Shown here: positions 1-10,496 of the stretch, piece by piece
Layout of the letters: each line of letters begins with the position of its first letter
How positions within the stretch are numbered: the first letter of the stretch is position 1
DNA from: Bostrychus sinensis
Lineage: Eukaryota > Chordata > Actinopteri > Gobiiformes > Eleotridae
Assembly (NCBI GenBank): GCA_020698575.1
Contig: CM036254.1
Location: 26,936,526-27,000,525, forward strand
Length of the DNA: 64,000 bases
Direction: 5' to 3'
Notes under the pieces: generated by a model
Database searches by the model: none
What the model was told of the DNA's origin: nothing
What the model saw: the letters and a program-made list of their open reading frames with translations, nothing else
Program-made: the position numbers and the translations under genes

Positions 1-807
1 AACCGCACTGATTTAAATTCATTTTATTGATCTGTTTAATCATTTGAGGTTTGATCACTTCTCGGTTTTGCATTTACATTCAGAGGCTGTAGCTCTCCTT
101 GCCCTCCTTTTGTGTCTAGGGCCAATACATAATTATGTAGTTCAATTATGCAATGCTTTAAAGGAAAATTGGATGTTTAAAACTCATTTAGGTGGAAATG
201 TGACCTTGAAAACAGGGACACTAGAAATGTACTTGCAATAAAAGGACTATAGCAACACTGGAAAGAAGACAAGGCAGGTGGGTGGGTCTCAAGCTAAAAA
301 ATAAAAAATAAAATTCCCAAGTTAGCGCTTTGTGGGAGTATGGTGGCAAAGTGGACAGTTTTTGGAGATGAGTTGTACAAAAATATTGTTGGAAGGATAT
401 AAGTGTATCCCTCAAAAAACCTGGTTTTACTTGATCCTTGTTCCTTGTGGTTCTTGCCAAAAGCAAGTTCAGGCAGGAGTCTTACTGGGAAAAATGTCTC
501 AGTTTAGTGTAATGTTTCTGGAGAAAAAATGTCAAACTGAAACTGAAAGGACACATTTGTGAAAAAAAAAAAAAGTAATAATGGAGAAATGGCACACAGC
601 ATTAATACAGACTATATCAGTATCAGTACAAATATAACCTGCACATTGTTCATACTTGATTATTCTGCTAGTCCATCTGTGAGATGTGGAGCATAAAATC
701 CATCTTCTTTCATTTATTTCCATCAGGGGAAGCAGTTGACAGGAGCCTATCCCAGCAACAGCCTTAGGCGAGGTACATCCTAGACAGTGACAGTTATGTG
801 CAGGGCT
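1..807. other. AT-rich non-coding stretch
   Basis: No gene, RNA or transposon end is recognised here. Short open frames on both strands have no recognisable domain. Bases 716-800 resemble the dispersed 'ggagcctatcc' repeat also seen at 43010-43110 and, inverted, at 63465-63560. Confidence 0.4.
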
Positions 808-1483
808 GATGATCACTACGTTTACACACAGAGCACATTCCGACTAGCTCATAGTCCGTTTTCAGTCCATGCACACCAGAGAGCCAAACTACAGAACCCT
901 GAGCGCCATGATGTATTTAAGTGGTCTCAGGGATTGGGGTTTTACCAGTAGCACTAAAGTTTCTAGCGCTAAATGCTAATAAATGTGGTTAATTTGATTG
1001 GTTACCTTAGTTTTACTAATACATATCAACAGCAACAGGCTTTACAAAATGAAACTCAGAGAAATGTGTTTCAGTTTCAGTTTTGAAGCCCCTTAAACGT
1101 ATCATAAGCTACAGCAGCCATGCTTTCACTTTTTCTTTTATAACACAATGGACCAGAATAATAAAAAAAACATGCCAGCCCCGCCGGAGGGATTCATAAT
1201 ATGTGTTTTTTCTGGTTTTAAAATGTATAGCTCTAAACACTGGACTACTTTTGTTCTACCTGTTTAGTACTGAGTGCATCTGAATGCCTCTCCTAGCTTA
1301 GTTGAAGTACAATGTATACATACAGCAGTAGTCAGACAATGAATCAGATTATCCAGGTGCTGTTGTGCAACTAAGAGCAAATCGAATGACTACCCCCCAG
1401 TCAGAGTCCCGGGTTTGCAGTTTAAAACTCCAGTTATGATCCCACTAAGGCAATAATTTGGTTTTCTCGAGCTGCATGTAAAC
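808..1483 (+). repeat. dispersed repeat with 'gtttacatgcag'-like ends, copy 1
   Basis: Blocks at 808-1000 and 1255-1483 are clearly similar, in the same order, to 15487-15690 and 16500-16700. The shared text includes 'tgcatctgaatgcctctcc' versus 'tgcagttgaatgcctctcc'. The left side starts near 'ctacgtttaca' and the right side ends near 'ctgcatgtaaac', which is an inverted pair. This fits a non-autonomous DNA element. The family is not identified. Confidence 0.5.
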
Positions 1484-3085
1484 AGTGACATGCAGGAGTA
1501 GAGTGGCACTAACCACTCTGCTACAATGCACCACTGGTGTTTTTGTACTAGTCCTAAGCCCAGATCCCTACTGTATCAGTCAGAACCATCAACTGTTATG
1601 AATGCTGTTGACCCACAGGGTGCCAGTGACATTTAATTTGTTTTGGTCAAAGAAAAATTTAAATGGATGAGTTTAGATGGAGGCAGATGATTCATATTTG
1701 GCAACCACTAAAGCCGACAGTCAAAAGAAAAGAAGAAAGAAGAAGCTTGAACCTTCCACCACCTAGCTGGAAGTTGGGAAAAAACTGTCAGGTAGCAACA
1801 GCCAATTTGTCAATGTCAAATAAAACATCAAACTACCAATAGACTTGTTTTTGTTCACCATAGAGCACCTCCTTTTACCACAGTGTTTCAAAAAGCTGAG
1901 TGAATCTGTGCAAAGGCATAGTCTTTAACACACAACACTAATGTTGGGAGATTTTACTGTGCAGACCTTGTGACTATGGGATGCCAGCAGGTAAATAACA
2001 TCTAAAAATTCACCACTAACATTCCTTTACTGTACGTAAGGCATTAGTTTAGTTAAAGTAATCCTGGAATTTGTGTATAATCCTATAGTAGTGCAATGGC
2101 AAGTAATAAATTATCACTTTGTGGTAATTTCCAAGGGAATTCATTAAGTCAGTGACATTTTTATAGCCAGTATAGTTATTTTTACACTCTTGTTTAGCTC
2201 TCCCAGGAAAACCAGGCTCACGTGTCCCAGGAAGGAATAGACCAAAGAACTAATTCCCAGCTTGTTTTAAGAGAGGTTAGTGATAGGGTTACAAAAATGA
2301 ACATTACTGTTATAAAAGAATACAATTACACATCTTTTTATGATCCCCATTATTGTGCAAATGATCTTTGGTCACAAACTGTACAACAAAATGTAAACAC
2401 AGATCTTTGAATTATAGTGAAGACTTTTTCTACTGTGGACCTAGTCATTACCTATTGAATTCTTTTTTTCATTACTTGATCTCATCTGATTTGTCTTCAC
2501 ATCCTCAGCCAAACCTCTACTTGCTTTTCCAGGAAGATACGTTTCTTCAGGTCATGGGCGCGGCCTGGTTTCCTGCGTAAGTCAAACCACATGACGCGTG
2601 TGATCACAATTTGAGAGGAAACTCCTGTCTGGATTCATGGACATTAATAACACAGTACGTTGTGTCAGTGAGCTTCCTGCTTCCTCGTGCCGTCAGGGCT
2701 GGGATTCATCAATGCAGCGCTAGATGCATTTTTCAGTTCTTGAGGTCCATCAACTGTTGAGCTTTTGAGATAATGTACAAGCAAATCTGTGGTAACACTA
2801 ATCCATATGGAAGACAGTTAAAGCCAGTTTTACTAATGCATCCTGGGTGCTGTAACAGCAGAATCTGTATGATGTTTCCAACCCCACCACTCACCGACAA
2901 CTAGACCATAACTGGTTTTATGCTTTTATTTTATTACCAAATGTAAATCTCAACCAATTTGCTATCTCAAAATAGACATATGACATCAAAAGCAAATTTG
3001 GAGCTTACCTTAAACTTCTGGTGCTGAATATAGCATCAGCCCACAGCCAACAAGCATTTTTTTCTACCTTGTTAAACTTCATATA
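1484..3085. other. unannotated non-coding stretch
   Basis: No feature recognised. Open frames at 2222-2410 and 2368-2580 lack any recognisable protein pattern and overlap each other in different frames. I read them as chance frames. Confidence 0.4.
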
Positions 3086-3865
3086 TTGTGCCTTTTTCAG
3101 GCTTTTTGAAATAGGTTTGCAGACCTTTAAATAATAATGCGGTAGTCTTCTATAGCACTTTTCTAGATACCAAAGTTGCACAATTTCGTGCTTTATTCAT
3201 TTACTCCAGACTGAGGAAGCATGGCTGCCAATCTGTGCATATGGCCTCTCTGACCACCAGCAAACAGTCACACTGACACATTCATACAGGCATACAGGTG
3301 GGTGAAGTATCTTGCCCAAGGACAAAATGGCAGTATGCAATGCAGGTAGCGGGGATCAAACCACCAACCTTCAGGTTAGAGGGTTAAAAGCTCTACTGGC
3401 TGAGCTACTGCCATCCCTTTGTATTAGTATTTCACGTTTTATAACTTACAACAATGTAAAATGTATAGAAAGCATCTTCATTTGGGGAGCTGTTACTTTG
3501 ATTAAGTGCCTGATGCCCCTTTCTGGCAACGGTGGGGATTGGACAGATATACAATGGCTATTTAGCATGGCTACTAGCAACATGATGCTAACAGATAGAT
3601 AAATGAGCTGACTGCTTTGTAGTGACAGCAATTTAAGTGCTGAAATTATCAGAATGTGTCCAGTGACAGTGTTAAGACTTTTTTTTTAAACATGCAGGAG
3701 CACTTCCTGGTTTCATGTTCCTACGTAGAGCCGTGAGACAGAGCATTTTCAGCTCTTGACAAATGGACAGGCTCAGCATTCAGGATTACTCAAACAAGCA
3801 TGGATGAAACAATATACAACTACAGGTATGTTTTTGAGGTGGAAACAACTTTACAACATGAAAAG
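3086..3865 (+). mobile_element. non-autonomous element of the 'ggctttttgaaat' family, interrupted by a SINE
   Basis: The left part contains 'ttcaggctttttgaaat'. After a SINE insertion the element resumes with 'ttagtatttcacgttttata', 'tttggggagctgt' and ends with 'tttttgaggtggaaacaac'. The same ordered blocks occur at 13125-13560 (+), 29145-29760 (-), 32385-32596 (-) and 63225-63420 (-). Better ends elsewhere read 'ttaaaggggcc...' and its complement, suggesting short terminal inverted repeats. There is no coding capacity. Confidence 0.6.
3137..3415 (-). mobile_element. tRNA-derived SINE (minus strand)
   Basis: Read on the minus strand this begins 'ggcagtagctcagccagta'. A box A-like segment lies at 3396-3407 (complement of 'tagctcagccag') and a box B-like segment at 3352-3362 (complement of 'ggtttgatccc'). 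It is followed by the 'ccttgggcaagatacttcac' body motif shared with the SINE at 7688-7935. It interrupts the element at 3086-3865 just before 'ctttgtattag'. Diverged from its relatives, so an old insertion. Confidence 0.7.
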
Positions 3866-4296
3866 CTCATTTAGGATAATAGGGATTATTAGCAACATTC
3901 CCAACTATGGTTCTATGCCAAAATACGGTAGCCATGGATCCCTAAATTGCTGACCCAGAATTCCTCAGATATTAACACAACTACAACACGAACAGCTTGG
4001 GCAAACACTTGTGGGCCCTTCTTTCTTTGTCAGATTTCCATTCACATTTTGGCCTCTGGTTCGTTACGTGACCGTGCATTTGAATCTAGCCGGATGTGGA
4101 CACGGTGCCGGCTAGGCTTGTTGCAACGCTGTGAGTCCTGGCTTCGAAGCAGCTGTTGGCTTGCTCCACAAACCCGAAGAAAGAGAGCCGCCCTTCCCCC
4201 CAACTTCCACTGCCTGCTGCTAGCTCCCACTGCAGGGGGGATGGGCAGGCAGGCAATACTGCATGGAGAAATGTGCACTTTTCCTTAGCAACTCAC
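3866..4296. other. non-coding stretch with a GC-elevated part at 4070-4260
   Basis: Open frames occur on both strands across 3947-4288, which is expected from base composition alone. No domain, splice pattern or repeat family recognised. Confidence 0.3.
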
Positions 4297-4600
4297 AGCA
4301 TTTCAAATACATAAAGATTACCGTTTCTTTGTAAAATGCTAACTTGGATTGCATAGTACCCCCAGTTGTCTTACTGCCTTCCCATATGGCCATTTCAACT
4401 TCTTTTCTGTTTGCATTGTCTCCCATTGTCCTTGCACAGGAGAAATATGCCCCATTCCTTATCATTTTCTGCCATTTCAAATACTTCACCCTTTCTATTT
4501 AACATTGCTAATTTGAATTACACAGTAAACCTCTTTGTCTTACTATCTTCACATATGGCCATTTTGCCTTCTTTCCTATTGTTCTTGTGCTGTACTAAGC
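4297..4600 (+). repeat. diverged tandem duplication, about 173-bp period
   Basis: Two blocks starting 'catttcaaatac' at about 4299 and 4472 run in parallel. Each continues with 'gctaa(c/t)tt', then 'ttgtcttact', then 'atatggccattt', then 'cttctttcc/tgtt'. The offset is constant at about 173 bases. Many substitutions show that the duplication is old. Confidence 0.6.
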
Positions 4601-5601
4601 CATAGCCAGGAGCTCAAACCTCCAGGGCTTTGTAGCAGGAGAGTGTGCCAAAGGAAGGAGCAGTGTCGTTGGCTTATTTGTGTAAAAGGAAAAAAAAAAA
4701 AAAGGAATCTTGTCAACAGGGATGACTAATGATTGCATAAGATGTCTTCTTGGCAGCAGTTTGCATGGAGACATTCGAGTTTGTACAATGGGAACAAAAT
4801 GTAAAGGCATAATTTAAAGGTTAAGATTTATGGGATTATACACCACAATGGGGAATGTAATGTAATAGAGAATAACTAAAAAGGTCAAGTGAATACAAAT
4901 ACATGCAAATCATAAAGGCAACAAAATTTTGAGACAATTTCCTGGCACAATTGGCTGTAAGAAGAGATGTATAAGCGTGTGTTTCCACTTCACAAAGCGG
5001 CCCCAGAAAGTGTACCAAACTGTGCTTCTTTGAGCACCCCTCGGCAAGAGAGTCCAGCTCTGGGTCTGCTTTGGATCACTTCGGAAAAGGTGGAGCTATG
5101 CACTGCTGCGAGTTGATTGAATCCTCACTCAGGCAAAAACAACAAGCCAAAGAACAGAAAGAAACGAGAAACTCCACAAGCACATACTTGTCTTAGTGAT
5201 AAACAGCCGTATTTTAAGACAGGACCTTGAGCTGATTTTTTTTAAAAATAAAGCTAGCATAATAGCTGTTTACAGTTTTGTGAAGGATGGCAATCAAAAC
5301 ATTTCATTTGTAGTTTAGACTGGATTTAACACTAGTTAAACTAATTTTATCAGTTATTAAAATGCATGAAATTGGCACAGAGAAGTGAGTTTAATGCACA
5401 GAAAGTTGTCTCCTATTTACTGTGGTTTCACCTTCAGCCTCACACCAACACACCAGGATTTACTCATGTCTTTTTATTAAATATTGGCACCACCTTTATG
5501 TTTTAAAAGACAGTTTCAAACATGTTTTTATCTAATTTATGAACACAGCTGTTGTTGTGTTTGTGTGATATCAGTGTTTATGTAACAGATGCTGGTCACC
5601 T
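4601..5601. other. unannotated non-coding stretch
   Basis: No feature recognised apart from a 14-base A run near 4688 and general AT-richness. Confidence 0.35.
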
Positions 5602-6044
5602 GGGGCCTTATTTATAAAAGGTTGCATAGGCTCTTCACTAAACAAGGGGGCGTACACATCCAGTTGCAAGAAATAGTATGTGAACCCTTTGGAATTATTT
5701 GGATTTATGCATGATTTGGTCATGAAATGTGATCTACTCTTTATCTAAGTCACAACAAACACAGTCTGCTTACGCTAATGCTGCAAAAAAAAAAAAAAAA
5801 AAAAAAAAAAGATATGTTTTCATGGTTTTATTGAACATTTATGTAAACATTCACAATGCAGGATTAAAAAAGTATGTGAACCCGTAGGCTTATGACCTCT
5901 TCAAGAGCTAACTGGAGTTAGGTGTCAGCCAACCTGGGGTCCAATCAGTGTGAGAAGATTGAAGGAGTGGCTTAAAGTGGCCCTGACCAAACACACCCCA
6001 GTTTTGAGTTTGCTATTCTGAAGCAACATTACTTGATGTGAACC

Positions 6045-6437
6045 ATGCCTCATACAAATGAGCTCTCAGAAGACCTACAAATAAGAATTGTTGACTTGCA
6101 TAAAGCTGGAAAGGGTTACAAAAGTATCTCTGAAAGTCTTGATGTCCATGAGTTCACAGTACGAAAGATTGTCTATAAATGGAGACAGTTCAGCACTGTT
6201 GCTACTCCCCCTAGTGGCCCTCCTGTAAAGATGACTGCAAGAGCACAGTGCAGAATGCTCAGTGAGGTGAAGATGAATCCCGGAGTGTCAGCTAAAGACT
6301 TACAGAAATCTCTGGCACATTTTAACATCTTTGTTCACAAATCTACAATAGGTAAAACATTAAACAAGAATGGATTTCATGGGGGGACACTACAGAGGAA
6401 GCTACAGCTGTCCAAAAAAAAACAAAAAAGAACATAG
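6045..6437 (+). pseudogene. Tc1-like transposase, N-terminal DNA-binding fragment
   Basis: The 130-codon frame starts MPHTNELSEDLQIRIVDLHK and continues with 'AGKGYKSISESL'. This is the paired-like helix-turn-helix region of Tc1 transposases (about residues 1-60), followed by the second helix-turn-helix region (about 60-120). Family proteins are about 340 residues and carry a DD34E catalytic domain. Here the frame ends in a lysine-rich tail ('LSKKKQKRT') at the junction with a pogo-like insertion, so the whole catalytic domain is absent. In an intact protein these residues would bind the inverted-repeat ends. The start codon is the one used by relatives in this family. It cannot encode an active transposase. 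A short DNA-binding peptide could in theory be made, but nothing in the sequence suggests it is. Confidence 0.8.
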
Positions 6438-6957
6438 GGCGCACTTAAAAGTCTTCAATCTTCTCAAAAAACGACAGTGCGCCTTATAATCCAGAGCACC
6501 TTATATATTAATTTATTCAACAAAATATATAATTTATAATGAGATTATAATGACGAGAGGGATCCGGGCACGCTGAATGCCGTAATCGCCCAACTGTTTA
6601 ACTTGGACACTGAAGATGAAGAATTTGAGGGATTTGTGGACGAGGAATGAACTGAAAAAGTGAGTGTATTGTGTTGTATTTTGTTATAACATTAACTGAA
6701 CAGTTATGAGTTACTGTGAAAACGCTATTGTTTGATTTAGCGGTCTCAGATTGTGTTTTCTTTTTTTCACACGTTACAACTGAACGAGTTTGGGAGTTAT
6801 GGTGAACGCATTGAATAAAGTTTGACTGACTGACTTATCTGACTGTTTTGTTTCGCCTTTTCGTCCGGTGCACTTTAATGTAAAAAAGGTTTGAAAATAG
6901 ACCATTCAATGACAGTGTGCCTTATAATCCGGAGTCCCCTATAGCATGGAAAATACA
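6420..6957 (+). mobile_element. pogo/Tigger-like non-autonomous element nested in the Tc1 element
   Basis: The left side carries 'agggcgcacttaaaag' and 'gacagtgcgccttataatcc'. The right side carries 'gacagtgtgccttataatcc' and 'gcatggaaaata'. These are the characteristic end motifs of a fish pogo-like family as I recall it. The centre keeps a short stretch of transposase C-terminus (6549-6650) but no catalytic core, so this is an internally deleted copy. The left boundary is blurred by the A-rich Tc1 junction. Flanking TA is not cleanly preserved on the right. Confidence 0.55.
6549..6650 (+). pseudogene. C-terminal tail of a pogo-like transposase
   Basis: Thirty-three codons end NLDTEDEEFEGFVDEE followed by a TGA stop. 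An acidic tail with an 'EEFEGF' core just before the stop is typical of pogo/Tigger-like transposases in fish and other animals. Upstream the frame closes at a TGA at 6540, so the DNA-binding and DDE regions are missing. It lies between the two pogo-like end motifs and supports the assignment of the surrounding element. It is not a functional gene. Confidence 0.6.
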
Positions 6958-6976
6958 GCACTTTTTTTTGCAACTG

Positions 6977-7687
6977 TAGTGGCCAAAGCTGGACGCAATT
7001 TCCCCTTTATAGATCCCACCTGGAGTTAAAAGGTGCACACGTAAACCCACCTCGCGTCATGCCCTCTCCACGCCTCGAATCCACCAAAGAAGGAAAATGC
7101 AAAGTAATTTCTGAATGAGATTTACCAAAACATGAGCCGCTAATGAGGTTTCACGGAGGAACACGGAAGAAAGGGAGGCATGAGATACTTCGTAGCGCTA
7201 TACACACAAGTGCATCTGTATTGGAAAGAGAATGCCGTTTTGATTGCAGTGACACAATAAATGCCCCCTGCCTCTGGTTATAACTTAAAAAATAATTGAA
7301 ATGAAGTTTAAAATGTAACAAATGTTTGATTTTATTTTATTGCATCACTTTTTAGGATTTCCTGGCACTGAGACTTATAGCCTAACAAATAAAAGACATG
7401 TGGGGAGGAGGCAGAGAGCCGTGGTGCAGATGTATGTCATGCATAAAGACAAATAGAACATGTCTATTCATTCTCTTTTTTACACTGTGCTTCATTAAAA
7501 CCACACAGCTCTGATATGAACCGTCTGTAATAGTTGTTTATGCTCATGTCCAAGCATTATTTCCTAAATCCAGTCATGGATTCATCAGGGATTGTCTCTG
7601 CTTTTAGTTAACTCCATGGATCAGGATGGAGCCAGTGCCCAGCATCCTATGGAAGTGCACGAGCGTGCATGGCTATGAGCCGCTTTG
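6977..7687. other. interior of the outer nested element
   Basis: Sequence of the host element between the Tc1 right end and the SINE. It has 'tttatagatcccac' near 7008, echoed at 8199. No open frame of note. Confidence 0.35.
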
Positions 7688-7935
7688 CGGCAGTAGCTCA
7701 GTTGGTAGAGCCGCTTGTCCAATAACCAGAAGGTTGGCGGTTCAAACCCCGCTCCCACCCTTGCATACTGTCGTGTCCTTGGGCAAGACACTTAACCCAC
7801 CTTGCCTCCGGTGTCTGCGCACACTGGTGTATGAATGTGAGTGTGAATGGGTGAACGGTTCCTTGATGTAAAGCGCTTTGAGTGCCCATGAAGGTGGAAA
7901 AGCGCTATATAAAAATGTGACCATTTACCATTTAC
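7688..7935 (+). mobile_element. tRNA-derived SINE with box A and box B
   Basis: Box A 'tagctcagttgg' lies at 7694-7705 and box B 'ggttcaaacccc' at 7739-7750, the internal RNA polymerase III promoter layout. The tRNA-unrelated body has 'tccttgggcaagacacttaa'. The 3' part has 'aaagcgctttgagtgc' and 'aaaagcgctatataaa', then 'atttaccatttacc'. That tail resembles L2-type LINE 3' ends used for mobilisation. The close match to box consensus suggests a relatively young copy. It sits inside the outer element at 5602-8284. Confidence 0.85.
7694..7750 (+). promoter_or_regulatory. RNA polymerase III internal promoter (box A and box B) of the SINE
   Basis: Box A and box B are separated by about 33 bases, as in tRNA genes. 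This is seen directly. Whether it is transcribed is unknown. Confidence 0.6.
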
Positions 7936-8284
7936 CAAGAATACTGAGCAAAATTATAACAAATTTTTACTTACTATCTGCTTAAATAATGACGTCTGAA
8001 TCAAATCCTTAGTTTTTTTCTGAGAGCTAGGAAGTGACTGAACTGTATCAAACATGCACCAAACATGAATTTGTCAAACCTGCTTCACTTCAGCAGCTCA
8101 CCGAGAGGGTCCCCTTTGTGCCATGTCTCCAAAATGTGCACACGCCAGGATCAGAGCCAGCATAGGGATATGCAAGTTTTCACGCCTAGCTGGATTTTTA
8201 TAGATCCCACGTTTAGCGCAGAGAGCAGCGTACGCCAGTTTCAGCCTCGTTTTGTGCGTATGCAAGTTTTATAAACGAAGCCCC

Positions 8285-8519
8285 TGGTCCTGGAGTCATG
8301 GAAAGACAAGCAAGTTTGTGAGCTACTTGTACCAAACCATCCCATACTGACATGACCTGTGCCGTACTGTCCAGTGGTAATGCCCCTTAGCTGGTCATTG
8401 TCCAGGATGGCTCCCACCTCAGGCTCATAGTTGCTAGACTACTACAGTATGTTGCCTAATCAACCAAAAAACAGCAACATGGCCATGCTTTGCTTATTTC
8501 AAATGTACAGTAGCAATAA
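8285..8519. other. short non-coding stretch
   Basis: No feature recognised. The part around 8390-8440 is weakly like the complement of the 'ggagcctatcc' repeat. Confidence 0.25.
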
Positions 8520-8675
8520 GAAACGTTCAACCCCTTGCCTTCTTTAAATCCCACTAAAGATTTAAATCTGGTGACTCAGAAGGCCACTCTAGGACGTTCA
8601 TGGATCTTCTTGAAAAATCTTTAATTGATAAATCCTTAAAATCTTTGGGGGGTTGAATATTTCTGATTGCAACTG
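8520..8675 (-). pseudogene. Tc1-like element remnant, minus strand
   Basis: Read on the minus strand, the piece starts with an end-like sequence 'agttgcaatcagaaatattc'. It also contains a decayed version of the 'WPS.SPDLN' block that precedes the catalytic glutamate in Tc1 transposases. Another fragment of a family with related ends is at 32596-33026. Internal deletion has joined the coding remnant to the terminal repeat. Confidence 0.55.
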
Positions 8676-9355
8676 CAGCTGTAAGGGTGCCCAAAGCATG
8701 ACTGAAAACCTTCTTAGTGTTGTAAAACTGCACCCAAAATTACACTGAGTTAGTAGGGTAATACTGCATATTGTCATGAATATTGGTGTCTTGAATAGCA
8801 GCATGACATAAACGTAACTGAACCGTTGTATTGTTAGGGCATTTTGAACTTCTTCTATTCTTTTATTGCCACATGACAAGACTGAGCAGAAGCACATGGT
8901 GATGATTCAACACATTTTTACTGTTTCTATTGTAGCAAACCTTTCCTGAACATTCCCATAGTGTGTGTACTAAAGGATACACCACCACACCTCCAGGTTT
9001 GGGAACAATACAGATAGGGACACACTATCATGACATTTATTATTGTTAGATGATTTCACAATCTTCTGGTGGGCGTGTGAAAACCAAATGAGGTCCTGTT
9101 CAAACATGTCGTAAAAGTCGTATTAAATCATCGCAGTGCTGTAAGTTTTATGTCTCGTTGGGTTTCTGGGAACTTAGAAGCAGAAACCCAAACTTTGTTC
9201 TCAAACACTATTACTTGAAAATAATATCACTCAAGTAGAAGTGGTACTCAACAAAATTATTACTTAGAGGGTTATATTTTGCTTTTCTTCATATTTTTAA
9301 ACCATTCTTGGTCAACTTTAGAACAGTATTGCAAGTTTTACCATTTTTAAAAACA
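8676..9355. other. non-coding stretch with a small hAT-type scrap
   Basis: Bases 9225-9275 contain 'actcaagtagaagtggtact', a scrap of the 'ACTCAAGTAAAAGTA' MITE family seen intact at 40486-41058. The rest is not recognised. Confidence 0.3.
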
Positions 9356-9359
9356 TTAT

Positions 9360-9700
9360 CTGACTAAAGGAGAACGTTCTTAGTACTCTACAGGTGCCAT
9401 AAAGAAACAGGAGGCAAGACCAACAGAGGGCAGCTGTGTTGTGGTCTTTTGAACGTAATCAGTGAAAAAACGCACTTCACTAATTTAAACTTTTTGTATT
9501 ATGCCAAATTTTACTACAAAATGAAAAATAGCTGTGAGGAATCAGTGGAAACAGAACTGCACACGTTTTCTGGATAAATGAATGAGAGCAGACTGGATGT
9601 AGAGGGTTTGTTGATTGGTCAGTGCTTCCTGGAGTGGGCGGGGGTTTGTGGAACCAAGCATTCTGAGGCCTCAGAAAGGCCATGCAAAGTCAAATTTACT
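9360..9700 (-). repeat. dispersed repeat 'ggcatcat...ccactgattcctcac', minus-strand copy
   Basis: The complement matches blocks at 35120-35990 and 57592-57930: 'ttccactgattcctcac', 'tagtaaaatttggcataat' and 'gttcaaaagaccacaac'. The ordered similarity over about 340 bases shows one repeat family. It is probably related to the 'ggctttttgaaat' family, because the copy at 57592 carries that family's 3' end blocks. Confidence 0.6.
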
Positions 9701-9703
9701 CAT

Positions 9704-9745
9704 CCTACTACTACTGCTTTTGCTACTACTACTGCTACAACTAGT
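9704..9745 (+). repeat. degenerate (CTA)n/(ACT)n simple repeat
   Basis: 'cctactactactgc', 'gctactactactgctac' and similar trinucleotide runs. Confidence 0.6.
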
Positions 9746-9815
9746 GCCCCAACCTGGCTCAAACCCAGGGCTGTGTTGTATTCTAATGAACATCTGTGGC
9801 AGTCTGCTGGTGTTA

Positions 9816-10493
9816 AGGCTGGGACACACCGGGGCGATCATCAGCCGTTGGGCGCAGTCGGATGGTTTGACGCGGTTGGCGACATGAGTCTGTTTGGTGT
9901 GACATAGTGGGACACAGTTGGACGTGGTTCTGGCCGATTGAACGTGGAATTGGCGTCAGGCCGTCGTGCTCAATGAGCTCTGATTGGCTGTGTGTCCTGT
10001 TCACAATTTAGTCCTGTTCACAAAAATATAAGGAACTTTCTGTTCTACAACTACTTCATTATGTTTCCATCTCTGTGACGGTAATGTGCTGCAGTTAGCT
10101 TACCTTAGCTTGTAGCCTCGTGCAGATAAAAATATAATCCTCCTCTGAGGCAAACACCTGCAATAATCCAGTCCCTTTTATTCATGACTGTGATCAGACC
10201 AGTTTAATCTAGTGCGTATAATTATTATTGACTGATAAATACTTGAGTTAAACATGTCTGTGTTGCAGAGTTTTATTTACTAGAGTTTAAATAACTGCAG
10301 AGTTTAGTGACTAGCGCCGCCTGCTGTTGTAAATAGTTATTACGTTTTGCACATGCGCACTGCTCGGTCGTGGGTCTGAATCGCTCCGGTGTCTGCAGCT
10401 ACTTTCAGTGGTGACAGAGGAGACGTGAGGAGACGAGCAGTCACCCTGCCTCTGCTGACAGTGGTCGGGCATTGGGTTGGTGTGTCCCAGGCT
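9816..10493. mobile_element. PIF/Harbinger-like non-autonomous element with TTA target duplication
   Basis: The left end reads 'aggctgggacacacc' and the complement of the right end reads 'agcctgggacacacc', 14 of 15 bases identical. Both sides are flanked by TTA (9813-9815 and 10494-10496), the 3-bp duplication expected of PIF/Harbinger elements. The interior (678 bp) has no transposase. The left interior has repeated 'gatcatcagccg / tggtttgacg' style CG-rich motifs. Confidence 0.7.
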
Positions 10494-10496
10494 TTA

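Larger units (their letters stand above)
5661..6976 (+). mobile_element. degenerate Tc1-like element with IR/DR ends, disrupted
   Basis: The left end begins 'cagttgcaagaaatagtatg' and an inner direct repeat 'aaaaaagtatgtgaaccc' follows at about 5867. This is the IR/DR layout of fish Tc1 elements. The right end reads 'ttttttttgcaactg' followed by TA, complementing the left end. The central coding part stops after the N-terminal domain, because a pogo-like element sits where the catalytic domain should be. A long A run lies at about 5786-5810. The left TA is not preserved. Confidence 0.75.
5602..8284. mobile_element. outer DNA element hosting nested insertions
   Basis: The left end reads 'ggggccttatttataaaa'. 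The complement of the right end reads 'ggggcttcgtttataaaa'. The ends then stay partly similar ('gttgcatagg' and 'cttgcatacg'). They flank 2.7 kb that contains a Tc1 element, a pogo-like remnant and a SINE. The host sequence resumes at 6977 onward, and similar 'tttatagatcccac' text occurs at 7008 and 8199. No clean target-site duplication is visible; 'tggtc' occurs just outside both ends. The superfamily is not resolved. Confidence 0.5.

Noticed and set aside
3947..4288. 113-codon plus frame in a GC-elevated stretch
   Set aside because: An open minus frame covers the same bases; no domain or splice context supports either.
7690..7760. Possible genuine tRNA gene
   Set aside because: Box A and box B are present, but the stem pairing of a tRNA is not convincing, and the downstream body and tail are those of a SINE.
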